Source of the DNA: Nocardia acididurans
Lineage (GTDB): Bacteria; Actinomycetota; Actinomycetes; Mycobacteriales; Mycobacteriaceae
DNA: 64,000 nt
Direction: 5' to 3'
Assembly: GCF_016741815.1 (NCBI RefSeq)
Contig: NZ_JAERRJ010000001.1
Coordinates: forward strand, 806,001 to 870,000
Below are positions 7,821 through 17,600 of the stretch, in pieces. A model generated the notes under the pieces. That model was not told the origin of the DNA. It did not search any database and saw nothing but the letters and a program-made list of their open reading frames with translations. The position numbers and the translations under genes are program-made. Position 1 is the first letter of the stretch, and each line of letters starts with the position of its first letter.

Positions 7821-10694
7821 GTGGCTCTGTACCGGAAGTACCGACCGGCAACGTTCGCTGAAGTGGTGGGTCAGGAGCACGTCACCGATCCCCTGAGTAT
7901 CGCGCTCGACACCGGCCGGATCAGTCATGCGTACCTGTTCTCCGGCCCGCGCGGGTGCGGCAAGACATCGTCCGCCCGCATCCTCGCGCGCTCACTCAAC
8001 TGCGTGCAGGGCCCGACCTCGAAGCCGTGCGGCGTCTGCCCGTCGTGTGTGGCGCTCGGCCCCGGCGGGTCGGGCAACCTCGACGTCATCGAGCTCGACG
8101 CGGCCAGCCACGGCGGTGTGGACGACACCCGGGAACTGCGCGACCGGGCCTTCTACGCGCCCGCCGAATCGCGCTACCGCGTCTTCATCGTCGACGAGGC
8201 GCACATGGTCACCACCGCGGGCTTCAACGCGCTGCTCAAGATCGTCGAGGAGCCGCCCGCCCATCTGATCTTCGTCTTCGCCACCACTGAACCGGACAAG
8301 GTGCTGCCGACCATCCGGTCCCGCACGCACCACTACCCGTTCCGGCTGTTGCCGCCCGCCACCATGCGCGGCCTGCTCGGCAAGATCTGCGAGCAGGAAA
8401 ACGTCCCGGTCGAAGAATCCGTGTACCCCTTGGTGATTCGCGCCGGCGGCGGCTCGCCGCGCGACAGCCTCAGCGTGCTCGACCAGCTCCTCGCGGGTGC
8501 GGGGCCCGAGGGCGTCACCTACCCCCGCGCGGTCTCCCTGCTCGGCGTCACCGACGTGGCCCTCATCGACGACGCCGTCGAAGCCCTCGCGGCCTCCGAC
8601 GGCGCGACCCTGTTCGGCACCATCGATCGCGTGGTCGAGGCGGGCCACGACCCCCGTCGCTTCGCCACCGACCTGCTCGAACGCCTCCGCGACCTGATCC
8701 TGCTGCGCGCCGTCCCCGACGCCACCGACCGCAACCTGGTCACCGGCCCCGGCGATGTCCTCGCCCGCATGCACGACCAGGCGAACCGCCTCGGCTCCGC
8801 CAGCCTGGCCCGCTACGCCGAACTCCTGCACGAGGGCCTCGGCGACATGCGCGGCGCGACCAACCCCCGCCTCCTCCTCGAGGTCATCGGCGCCCGCATG
8901 CTCCTCCCCGCCGTCTCCGACGCCGAAACCGCCACCCTTCAGCGCCTGGAAACCCTCGAACGCCGCATGGCGGGCGGCGCCCCGCCCCCGGCCGCACCAG
9001 CGGCCCAGGCACCCCGCGCCGCCGACCCGAGCACCCCCGCACAATCCGCCCCGCGCCCACCCCAGCCCGACGGCGGCGCCCCGCGCCGCCGAGGAGCCGA
9101 GGCGCTCGCCGCCCTGCGCGCCGAAAAGTCCGGCGGCCAGCCAACTCCCGAGCCACAGCAGGCTCCGGCACAGCCGCAGGCACCAGCGCCGCAGGCTTCG
9201 GCACAGCAGCAGGCTCCGGCGCAGCCGCAGGCACCAGCGCCGCAGCAAGCTGCCTCGGTGGAGCAGGTCCCGGGGCAGCAGGTGGTTCCAACGCAGCCGC
9301 AGCAGTCCGCCGCGTCGCAGCAGGCTGCGGTGCTGCAGCACGCGGCCGAGGCGCAGGACGTGAGCGCGCCGCAGGTCTCCGCGTCATCGCACAGTGTCGC
9401 GGCGCATCCTGCCGAACGGGCTGCGGCGCAACAGGCTTCCGCGCCCGAGAGCGTTGCGACGCCCGCTGCTGTGGAGGTTGTCGTGGCTCCGGTTGCGGCG
9501 GAGGCTGTTGCCGAAGTGTCGGTGCCGTCTGTGGTGTCCGAATCTGAGGTTGCCGAATCTGTTGCGGCAGAGTCTGTTTCGGAGTTCGTTGCGCCCGAGG
9601 CGTTCGCGTTCGAGGTGCGGGAAGAGCCGGTTTCCGAGATTCCGGAACCGGTGTCGGAGCCGGAGTTGTTCGAGCCCGAGGCGTCGGACGGGACCGTCGC
9701 GCCCGGGGTAGGCGTGCCTGCCGAGACCGTCGCGCCCGCAGGGGTTGTCGCACCTGCCGAGGTCGTCCCGCCTGCTGAGGGTGTGGCGGTCGGTGAGGAC
9801 GTGGATTCCGGTGCCGCCGCTGAGGTTGTCGCGCCCGGCGGGGTTGTCGCGCCTGCGGAGGTGGGGGGCGAGGACGAGTCGGTTGGCTCGGGCGCGGCGC
9901 AGTTCGTGTCGGGGGAGGAGGCCGTGCTCGCCGAGATCGAGGCGGCGTGGGCGGATATTCGGGCGAAGGTGCGGGAGTTCGGGGCGACCGTGCAGGCGTT
10001 GCTGTCCGGGGCGAGTGTGTCCCGGGTGGAGGGGCAGACGATCGTGTTCGCGCATCCGGCGGCTCCGCTGGCGCAGCGGTTGTCGCAGCCGCAGAACGTG
10101 GATGCGGTGCGGTCGGCGGTGCGGGCCGTGCTGGGGCGGGAGCACGACGTCAAGTGGGAGGTGGGCAGCGCCGCGTCGAAGGCCGCGCCTGCCAAGGGTG
10201 GTGGCGGTCGCGGTGGGGCCGGGCGCGGTCCGGGGCGCGAGGGCGGCGCGGCCAAGGAGCCGCCTAGATTCTCGCGACCGAGTCAGGCCGTGAAGCCCGC
10301 CGGAGGGGCGGCGAGTGAGGGTGCGTCCGGTGGCTCGGCCGCCGGGTGGGGTGCGCCCGCGGGCGGTGCCGGGAACGGTTCCGGCGGTGCCGCGGGCGGC
10401 GCTGCGGGCGCCGCGGCGGCGGGTTCCGGGGACGGCGGCTCGGGTGCGCGGTTCGCGCCGGCCGAGGACGATATTCCGCTGCCTGACGGGCCGGACCTTC
10501 CCGACGACCCGGGGCCTGTTGACTACTCGCCAGTAGGTTATGACGGCGTCCCACCTGCGTCGACGGAGGAGGAAGAGCGCGAGATGTTGGCGCAGGCGGC
10601 GGAGCCGGTCGCGCCCGGCGACCGTCGCGACCCGGATGAGGTGGCCTTGGAACTGTTGAAGCAGGAATTGGGCGCTACGCCGCTGGAGGGTTGA
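7821..10694 (+). CDS. dnaX: DNA polymerase III subunit gamma/tau
   Basis: This is the clamp-loader ATPase subunit. From GTG 7821 it begins VALYRKYRPATFAEVVGQ. It has Walker A GPRGCGKTS at 42-50, zinc-binding Cys61, Cys70, Cys73 and Cys76, Walker B with VFIVDEAHM, and the clamp-loader collar to about residue 385. The conserved C-terminal tau domain is near 700-790 (EEAVLAEIEAAWADIRAKVR). At 957 residues it is far longer than the roughly 580 of M. tuberculosis. The excess is a Gln/Ala/Pro then Val/Glu-rich linker (about 390-690) and a Gly/Ala-rich tail. Codon bias weakens inside the linker. No frameshift element was identified. Confidence 0.95.
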   Translation: MALYRKYRPATFAEVVGQEHVTDPLSIALDTGRISHAYLFSGPRGCGKTSSARILARSLNCVQGPTSKPCGVCPSCVALGPGGSGNLDVIELDAASHGGVDDTRELRDRAFYAPAESRYRVFIVDEAHMVTTAGFNALLKIVEEPPAHLIFVFATTEPDKVLPTIRSRTHHYPFRLLPPATMRGLLGKICEQENVPVEESVYPLVIRAGGGSPRDSLSVLDQLLAGAGPEGVTYPRAVSLLGVTDVALIDDAVEALAASDGATLFGTIDRVVEAGHDPRRFATDLLERLRDLILLRAVPDATDRNLVTGPGDVLARMHDQANRLGSASLARYAELLHEGLGDMRGATNPRLLLEVIGARMLLPAVSDAETATLQRLETLERRMAGGAPPPAAPAAQAPRAADPSTPAQSAPRPPQPDGGAPRRRGAEALAALRAEKSGGQPTPEPQQAPAQPQAPAPQASAQQQAPAQPQAPAPQQAASVEQVPGQQVVPTQPQQSAASQQAAVLQHAAEAQDVSAPQVSASSHSVAAHPAERAAAQQASAPESVATPAAVEVVVAPVAAEAVAEVSVPSVVSESEVAESVAAESVSEFVAPEAFAFEVREEPVSEIPEPVSEPELFEPEASDGTVAPGVGVPAETVAPAGVVAPAEVVPPAEGVAVGEDVDSGAAAEVVAPGGVVAPAEVGGEDESVGSGAAQFVSGEEAVLAEIEAAWADIRAKVREFGATVQALLSGASVSRVEGQTIVFAHPAAPLAQRLSQPQNVDAVRSAVRAVLGREHDVKWEVGSAASKAAPAKGGGGRGGAGRGPGREGGAAKEPPRFSRPSQAVKPAGGAASEGASGGSAAGWGAPAGGAGNGSGGAAGGAAGAAAAGSGDGGSGARFAPAEDDIPLPDGPDLPDDPGPVDYSPVGYDGVPPASTEEEEREMLAQAAEPVAPGDRRDPDEVALELLKQELGATPLEG
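9159..9245 (+). repeat. in-frame direct repeat in the dnaX linker
   Basis: A 36-nt unit at 9159-9194 recurs at 9210-9245 with one mismatch and a period of 51 nt (17 codons). It encodes QAPAQPQAPAPQ blocks. The in-frame period suggests linker growth by slippage or unequal recombination. Confidence 0.8.
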
Positions 10695-10952
10695 CAGTTA
10701 CCCTGTGAGGCACATTAAGTTAACCGGAGTTCGCATCCGGCGGTACTATGATCGGGTGGCCGTGAGTATCGGTTCGGCGAAGTTCTAAGGTGTGCCCAGG
10801 CGTACGGGCTGCCCGGAAGGTCGCCGATCCGTGCCAGGCGTTGTTTTACAGCGTCAAAGACGGTCGGTCGTGAGGCCGGGCGGCGAGGGCATGGCTACAT
10901 GGGCTGACCGCACAACGCGGTGTCGGCGCACCTAAGAGAGGACAACTCCGAT
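10695..10952 (+). promoter_or_regulatory. promoter and long 5' leader of fadAB
   Basis: The region between dnaX and fadA carries TACTAT at 10744-10749, a good -10, with a weak TTAACC-like -35 at 10720. Transcription from there would leave a leader of about 200 nt. The leader is GC-rich with several short complementary segments, but I recognise no known riboswitch. A TTGACA at 10691 overlaps the dnaX stop without a well-spaced -10. Confidence 0.4.
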
Positions 10953-12164
10953 ATGACCACAGAGGCCTACATTTACGAGGCCATCCGCACTCCGCGGGGC
11001 AAGAACCGTGGTGGTTCGCTGCATTCGGTCAAGCCGATCGATCTGACCACCGGCCTGGTCGAGGAGCTGCGGAATCGGTACCCGAACCTGGACGAGGACC
11101 GCATCTCGGACATCATCCTGGGTGTCGTTTCGCCGGTCGCCGATCAGGGTGCCGATATCGCCCGCACCACCGTCCTCACCGCGGGCCTGCCCGACACCGT
11201 CGGCGGCGTGCAGATCAACCGCTTCTGCGCTTCCGGCCTGGAGGCCGTGAACCTGGCGGCTCAGAAGGTCCGCTCCGGCTTCGAGGACCTCGTCCTCGCC
11301 GGCGGCGTGGAGTCCATGTCCCGCGTGCCGATGGGCTCCGACGGCGGCGCCATGTTCATGGACCCGGCCACCGCGTACCCGAACTACATTGTCCCGCAGG
11401 GCATCTCGGCCGACCTCATCGCCACCATCGAGGGCTTCTCGCGCGATGACGTGGACGCCTACGCCGTCCGCTCGCAGGAGCTGGCCGCCAACGCCTGGGC
11501 CAACGGCTACTTCAAGAACTCCGTCGTCGCGGTCAAGGACATCAACGGCCTGACCGTCCTCGACAACGACGAGCACATGCGTCCCGGCACCACCGCCGCC
11601 GACCTGGGCAAGCTGAAGCCCGCCTTCGCCGGCATCGGCGAGATGGGCGGCTTCGACGCCGTCGCCATGCAGCGCTACACCTACGTCGAGAAGATCGACC
11701 ACGTGCACCACGGCGGCAACTCCTCGGGCATCGTCGACGGCGCCGCGCTGGTGCTGGTCGGCAACGAGGACGCCGGCAAGGCCTCGGGCCTGACCCCGCG
11801 TGCCCGCATCGTGTCCACCGGTATCTCCGGCGCCGATGCCACCATCATGCTGACCGGCCCGACCCCGGCCGCGGAGAAGGCTCTCGCCAAGGCGGGCCTG
11901 AAGCGTGAAGACATCGACATCTACGAGATCAACGAGGCGTTCGCCTCCGTCGTGCTGAAGTTCCAGAAGGACCTGCAGATCCCCGACGAGAAGCTGAACG
12001 TCAACGGCGGCGCGATCGCCATGGGTCACCCGCTGGGCGCCACCGGCGCCATGATCACCGGCACCGTTGTGGACGAGCTGCACCGTCGCAACGCGCGCTA
12101 CGGCCTGATCACCCTGTGCATCGGCGGCGGCATGGGTGTCGCCACCATCATCGAGCGCGTCTGA
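10953..12164 (+). CDS. fadA: acetyl-CoA acyltransferase (3-ketoacyl-CoA thiolase), FadA
   Basis: This thiolase cleaves 3-ketoacyl-CoA in the last step of fatty acid beta-oxidation. ATG 10953 follows GAGAGGAC and gives 403 residues, the length of M. tuberculosis FadA (Rv0859). The nucleophilic Cys92 lies in [12 protein letters not shown], the catalytic His in [15 protein letters not shown] and the second Cys in LCIGGGMG near the C-terminus. It is followed after 35 nt by fadB, and the two form the FadA/FadB trifunctional enzyme in mycobacteria. Codon bias is very strong, suggesting high expression. Confidence 0.96.
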   Translation: MTTEAYIYEAIRTPRGKNRGGSLHSVKPIDLTTGLVEELRNRYPNLDEDRISDIILGVVSPVADQGADIARTTVLTAGLPDTVGGVQINRFCASGLEAVNLAAQKVRSGFEDLVLAGGVESMSRVPMGSDGGAMFMDPATAYPNYIVPQGISADLIATIEGFSRDDVDAYAVRSQELAANAWANGYFKNSVVAVKDINGLTVLDNDEHMRPGTTAADLGKLKPAFAGIGEMGGFDAVAMQRYTYVEKIDHVHHGGNSSGIVDGAALVLVGNEDAGKASGLTPRARIVSTGISGADATIMLTGPTPAAEKALAKAGLKREDIDIYEINEAFASVVLKFQKDLQIPDEKLNVNGGAIAMGHPLGATGAMITGTVVDELHRRNARYGLITLCIGGGMGVATIIERV

Positions 12165-12199
12165 CGCCCACCCGAGACTTTTCAGGAGAACGAAACACA

Positions 12200-14353
12200 A
12201 TGACTGAGAACATGATCGGCTGGGAAAAGGACGCCGACGGCATCGTCGTGCTGACCATGGACGACCCCAACCAGGGCGCCAACACCATGAACCAGCTCTA
12301 CAAGGACTCCATGCGGGCCACGGTGGACCGTCTGGTGGCCGAGAAGGACGACATCACCGGTGTCGTGCTGACCTCCGCGAAGAAGACCTTCTTCGCCGGC
12401 GGTGACCTCAAGAACATGATGCAGACCACGAAGGCCGACGCCCCGGCCATCATGGAGGAGCTCACCTTCATCAAGAGCGACCTGCGTCGGCTCGAGCAGC
12501 TGGGCAAGCCGGTCGTCTCCGCGATCAACGGCGCTGCCCTGGGTGGCGGCCTGGAGATCACCCTGGCCACCCACTACCGCATCATGGCCGACGTCAAGGG
12601 CGCGCAGGTCGGCCTGCCCGAGGTCTCCCTCGGTCTGCTCCCGGCCGGTGGCGGCGTCACCCGCATCACCCGCATGCTGGGCATCGCGAACGGCCTGATG
12701 GGCGTTCTGCTGCAGGGCCAGAAGTTCAACGCCCAGAAGGCCAAGGCCACCGGCCTGGTCAACGAGGTCGTGGCTTCGGTCGAGGAGCTCGTCCCGGCCG
12801 CCAAGGCGTGGATCAAGGCCAACCCGGACAAGGGCGTGCAGCCCTGGGACGTCAAGGGCTTCAAGATCCCCGGCGGCACCCCCACCACCCCGTCGCTGGC
12901 CGCCAACCTCCCGGCGTTCCCGGCCAACCTGCGCAAGCAGACCAAGGGCCAGAACATGCCGGCCCCGCTGGCCATCATGTCGGCCGCGGTCGAGGGCGCG
13001 CAGGTCGATTTCGACTCAGCGTCGCTGATCGAGTCCCGCTACTTCGTGTCCCTGCTGACCGGTCCGGTCGCCAAGAACATGATCCAGGCGTTCTTCTTCG
13101 ACCTGCAGCACATCAACGGCGGCGGCTCGCGTCCGAAGGACGTGCCGAAGCGTGAGATCAAGAAGGTCGGCGTGATCGGCGCGGGCATGATGGGCGCGGG
13201 CATCGCGTACGTCACCGCCAAGGCCGGCATCGACGTCGTCCTGAAGGACGTCACCATCGAGGCCGCCAACAAGGGCAAGGACTACTCGGTCAAGCTCGAG
13301 GAGAAGGCGCTCTCGCGTGGCAAGACCACCGCGGAGAAGTCCGAGGCGCTGCTGGCTCGCATCACCCCCACCGCCGATCCGAAGGATTTCGCGGGAGTGG
13401 ACTTCGTGATCGAGGCCGTCTTCGAGAAGCCGGAGCTCAAGAACGCGGTCTTCCAGGAGATCGAGGACATCGTCGACGCCGACGCGCTGCTCGGCTCGAA
13501 CACCTCGACCCTGCCGATCACCCTGCTGGCCAACGGCGTGAAGCGGGCCGAGGACTTCATCGGCATCCACTTCTTCTCGCCGGTCGACAAGATGCCGCTG
13601 GTCGAGATCATCAAGGGTGAGAAGACCTCCGACGAGGCGCTGGCCCGCGTGTACGACTACACCCTGGCGATCCGCAAGACCCCGATCGTGGTGAACGACT
13701 CGCGTGGCTTCTACACCTCGCGCGTCATCGGCAAGTTCATCAACGAGGCCATCAAGATGCTCGACGAGGGCATCGACCCGCAGACCATCGAGCAGGCCGG
13801 TCTGCAGGCGGGCTACCCGGCGGCTCCGCTGAAGCTGTCGGACGAGCTGAACTTCACCACCATGCAGAAGATCTACAAGGAGACCGCGGAGGCCCTCGTG
13901 GCCGCGGGTGGCTCGATCGACGCCGCCTCCGGTGCGACCGCCGCGATCCTGGACAAGCTGGTGGGCGAGTACGACCGCAAGGGCAAGGCCGGCGGCGCGG
14001 GCTTCTACGAGTACGCCGACGGCAAGGCCACCAGCCTGTGGCCCGAGCTGCGCACCCTGTTCAAGACCTCGACCGAGCTGCCCGAGGGCGTCACCTTCCA
14101 GGATCTCAAGGACCGCATGCTGTTCGCGGAGGCCATCGAGACCCAGAAGTGCTTCGACGAGAACGTGCTGACCTCGACCGCCGACGCCAACATCGGCTCG
14201 ATCTTCGGCATCGGTTTCCCGGCCTGGACCGGTGGCACCCACCAGTTCATCGTCGGTTACCCGGGCGGCCAGGAGGCCTTCGTGGCCCGCGCCGACGAGC
14301 TCGCCGCCAAGTTCGGCGAGCGCTTCGAGGTGCCCGCCTCGCTGCGCAAGTAG
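12200..14353 (+). CDS. fadB: fatty oxidation complex subunit FadB (enoyl-CoA hydratase / 3-hydroxyacyl-CoA dehydrogenase)
   Basis: The 717-residue protein is bifunctional. An N-terminal crotonase domain has the oxyanion segments AGGDLKNMM and INGAALGGGLEITLA. A linker is followed by the NAD-binding Rossmann motif GVIGAGMMGAGIAY near residue 320, and then two C-terminal 3-hydroxyacyl-CoA dehydrogenase domains with HFFSPVDKMPLVE. It hydrates enoyl-CoA and oxidises the hydroxyacyl product, which passes to FadA. AGGAG precedes ATG 12200. The order fadA-fadB matches Rv0859-Rv0860. A strong terminator follows. Confidence 0.96.
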   Translation: MTENMIGWEKDADGIVVLTMDDPNQGANTMNQLYKDSMRATVDRLVAEKDDITGVVLTSAKKTFFAGGDLKNMMQTTKADAPAIMEELTFIKSDLRRLEQLGKPVVSAINGAALGGGLEITLATHYRIMADVKGAQVGLPEVSLGLLPAGGGVTRITRMLGIANGLMGVLLQGQKFNAQKAKATGLVNEVVASVEELVPAAKAWIKANPDKGVQPWDVKGFKIPGGTPTTPSLAANLPAFPANLRKQTKGQNMPAPLAIMSAAVEGAQVDFDSASLIESRYFVSLLTGPVAKNMIQAFFFDLQHINGGGSRPKDVPKREIKKVGVIGAGMMGAGIAYVTAKAGIDVVLKDVTIEAANKGKDYSVKLEEKALSRGKTTAEKSEALLARITPTADPKDFAGVDFVIEAVFEKPELKNAVFQEIEDIVDADALLGSNTSTLPITLLANGVKRAEDFIGIHFFSPVDKMPLVEIIKGEKTSDEALARVYDYTLAIRKTPIVVNDSRGFYTSRVIGKFINEAIKMLDEGIDPQTIEQAGLQAGYPAAPLKLSDELNFTTMQKIYKETAEALVAAGGSIDAASGATAAILDKLVGEYDRKGKAGGAGFYEYADGKATSLWPELRTLFKTSTELPEGVTFQDLKDRMLFAEAIETQKCFDENVLTSTADANIGSIFGIGFPAWTGGTHQFIVGYPGGQEAFVARADELAAKFGERFEVPASLRK

Positions 14354-14396
14354 TAGTAGCGCTGCGGGCGCAAATGTGCCACTGACGCAGTGAATT

Positions 14397-14435
14397 ACAC
14401 GGCCCGGATCGCGAATGACGCGGTCCGGGCCGTGT
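14397..14435 (+). terminator. intrinsic terminator after fadAB
   Basis: Arms ACACGGCCCGGATCGC (14397-14412) and GCGGTCCGGGCCGTGT (14420-14435) form a 16-bp stem with one G-U pair and a 7-nt loop, 44 nt after the fadB stop. No long T-run follows, as is usual in actinobacteria. Confidence 0.8.
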
Positions 14436-14600
14436 CGTGTCCGGACACGTGTGGAAGCAACTACCCGGGTAACTCATAGCTGTGGCGAATCGAGTCACAC
14501 TGGTGTGTGTGCCGCGCTAGGTTTGGAAATATGCGCGGGTAGAACACCGGAAACGCCCGTACGTTCGGTACGCGCTCGTTGCAGTTCGAGGTGGTCAGTG

Positions 14601-17600
14601 ATGAACCCACATGCGCACTCGGGAGGCCCCCGGAGTGACACGACTCGAGCAGATGACGCGACCCAGGCCTACGTCCCGATGACGATCACCGACGAGCTCG
14701 AGGCCATGGGCCTGTTCGACGCGGAGGAGATCGGACGGGGCGGGTTCGGGGTCGTATACCGCTGTGCGCAAAGGACACTGGACCGCATCGTAGCGGTGAA
14801 GGTGCTCTCCTCGGAGATAGACGAGGAAAGCCGGGAACGGTTCCTGCGCGAGGAACAGGCCATGGGGCGGCTGTCCGGGCATCCGAACATCGTCGACATC
14901 CTGCAGGTGGATGTCACCGCCAGCGGCAAGCCCTACATCGTCATGCCGTATGCCACGCACGGGTCGCTGGAGCAGCTGGTGCGCGAGAACGGGCCGCTCA
15001 CCTGGTCGGATTCCCTGCGGGTCGGGGTGAAGCTGGCGGGGGCCATCGAGAGTGCGCATCGGGCTCAGGTCCTGCATCGGGATGTCAAGCCCGCCAACGT
15101 GTTGCTGAGCCGCTACGGGGAGCCGCAGCTCACCGATTTCGGCATCGCCCGCATCCCGGGCGGATTCCGGACGTCAACCAGCCTTATCACCGGATCGCCC
15201 GCCTTCACCGCGCCCGAGGTGCTCAAGGGCGACGAACCGACCGTGCGCTCGGATGTCTACGGTCTCGGCTCCACCATGTTCGCCCTGCTGACCGGACACG
15301 CCGCCTACGAACGGCAGGCGGGGGAGAAGATCGTCGCCCAGTTCCTGCGCATCACCAGCCAGCCGCTGCCCGATCTGCGCGAGCGTGAGATACCGCCCGA
15401 TGTCGCGGCCGCCATCGAAGCGGCCATGTCCACCGACCCGCGCGACCGGCCGGGCAGCGCGGTCGAGTTCGGGGAACTGCTGCGCACCGTGCAGGCCGAG
15501 CACGGGCAGGTGCCCGACGAGATGGCGCTGCTCGACGGTGAGATGCTCGGCGGCGACGGCGATTCCGACGGTGACCGCACCTATTCGCGGCACCGCACCG
15601 GCACCATCGTGACCGCGCCGCGCACCCGATCCCTGACCCTGCGTCCACCCGGCCCGTCGACCGGGCCGTTCCCGCCGTTCAGCGGCAACACCCTGCCGCC
15701 GACGGCCGCGACCAAGTTCCGGCCGCCGACGCCCGCACGGGAACCGGTGGTGCGGCCGCGACTGCTGGAGCCGCTGCGCGCAGGAGGGCGCAGGCGGCTG
15801 GCGGTCGTGCACGGCCCGGCCGGATTCGGAAAGAGCACCCTCGCCGCGCAGTGGTGCGCCGAGCTCACCGATCGCGGGGTCGCGGTGGCCTGGATCGGCA
15901 TCGACCGCGACGACGACAACGATGTGTGGCTGCTGGCGCACATCATCGCCGCCATCCGCCGGGTCCGGCCCGAGATCGGGTCGGGGTTGGAACAGGCGCT
16001 GGAGGAGCGCCCGGCCGAGGCGGTGGCCTACGCGGTATCCGCGCTCATCGACGAGGTGCACGCCGGCGGCAGCACCATTGTCGTGGTGGTGGACGACTGG
16101 CATCGCGTCACCGACGCGGGCGCGCACCGGGTGCTGGACGCCCTGCTCGAGAACGGCTGCCACCATTTGCGTTTCGTCATCACCAGCCGTGAGCGGGCCG
16201 GGCTGCCGCTGAGCCGCATGCAGGTGGCCGACGAACTGGTGGAGATCGGGTCCGGGCAGTTGCGGCTGACGCTGGAGGAGACCAAACAGCTCCTGGTGGA
16301 CCGCACCGGTGTCGAGCTCACCGACCGGCAACTGGAACAGATCCACGCCGCCACCGACGGCTGGCCCGCCGCCATTCAGCTGGCGAGTCTGTCGCTGCGC
16401 AATGCGGGCGGGGACGCGGATCAGCTCATCGCGCGACTGTCCGGGGACAACAAGGCGATTCGCGAATACCTCGCCGAGCACGTGCTGGACGCGCTGGAAC
16501 CGCGCATGCTCGAATTCCTCAGCGCCATCGCGGTTCCGGAGCGGGTGAACGCTTCGCTCGCCGAAGCGCTGACCGGTGAGACCGAGGCCGTGGATCTGCT
16601 GGAGCAGGCCGAGCAGCGAGAGTTGTTCGTGCACCGGCTGTCCGAGGATTCCACCTGGTACCGCATGCAGCCGATGGTGGCCGAGCATCTGCGTGCCCGG
16701 CTGGAACGTGCACAGGCGGGCCGTGTGAAAGCCCTGCACCGCAAGGCCTCCCGCTGGTTCGCCGAGCATCGGCTGCTGCGGCAGTCGGTGGATCACGCCC
16801 TGGCCGCCGCCGATATGGAGTTCGCGCTCGACCTGCTGGAGAGCGGCGGCATGGATCTGATCGACCGCTCCCGGCTGGCGACCCTGTTCGGCACGGTATC
16901 GAAACTGCCTGTGCAGCAGGTGACCTCGCGCTCCAAACTGCTCATGGCGCTGGCGCGCGCGAATGTGAACCTGCAGCAGTCGAATGCCGCGCGCACCGCG
17001 CTGGGGCGGTTGTCGAACATGCTCTCGCGCAGTCCGGCCACCGACGGTGACGCCGCCAGTCAGCGTGCGCAGGCGGCGGTACTGGCCGCCGCCGATCAGG
17101 TGGCGCGCGACCGCACCGAGGGTGTGCTCGACCGGATCACCGAATGTCTGGAGCAGGCCGACGATCTGCCCGCGTGGACGGTGTCCACGGCCGCGAACCT
17201 GGCCTCCTATGTGCGGCTGTGCGAATTCGACTTCACCGGTGCGCGCGAGATGCAGGAGTGGGCCGTCCCGTATCACGCGCGTTCGGCGGATCCGTTCGGC
17301 GAGGTGTTCGGCCTGTGCGGTCTCGGCGCCGTCGCCTATGAACAGCTCGATATCGACACCGCGACAACCTGTTTCGAGCAGGCGTGGCAGACGGCCCGGG
17401 ATCGCTCCGGCCCGCGCTCGCACGCGGTGCGGGTGGCGGCGGCGCTGCTGGGCGAACTCGCCTACCGCCGTGGCGATCTCGAGGCCGCCGACCGCCTGCT
17501 GGATCAGAGCCACGAGCTGACGGCGCGCATCGGCCCGGTGGATTTCCTGGTGAGCACCTTCGTCATCGGGGCGCGGGTGAAGGCGGTCCGAGGCGATCTG

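Noticed and set aside
10695..10952. Riboswitch in the long fadA leader
   Set aside because: Short complementary segments exist, but I could not match any known aptamer consensus.
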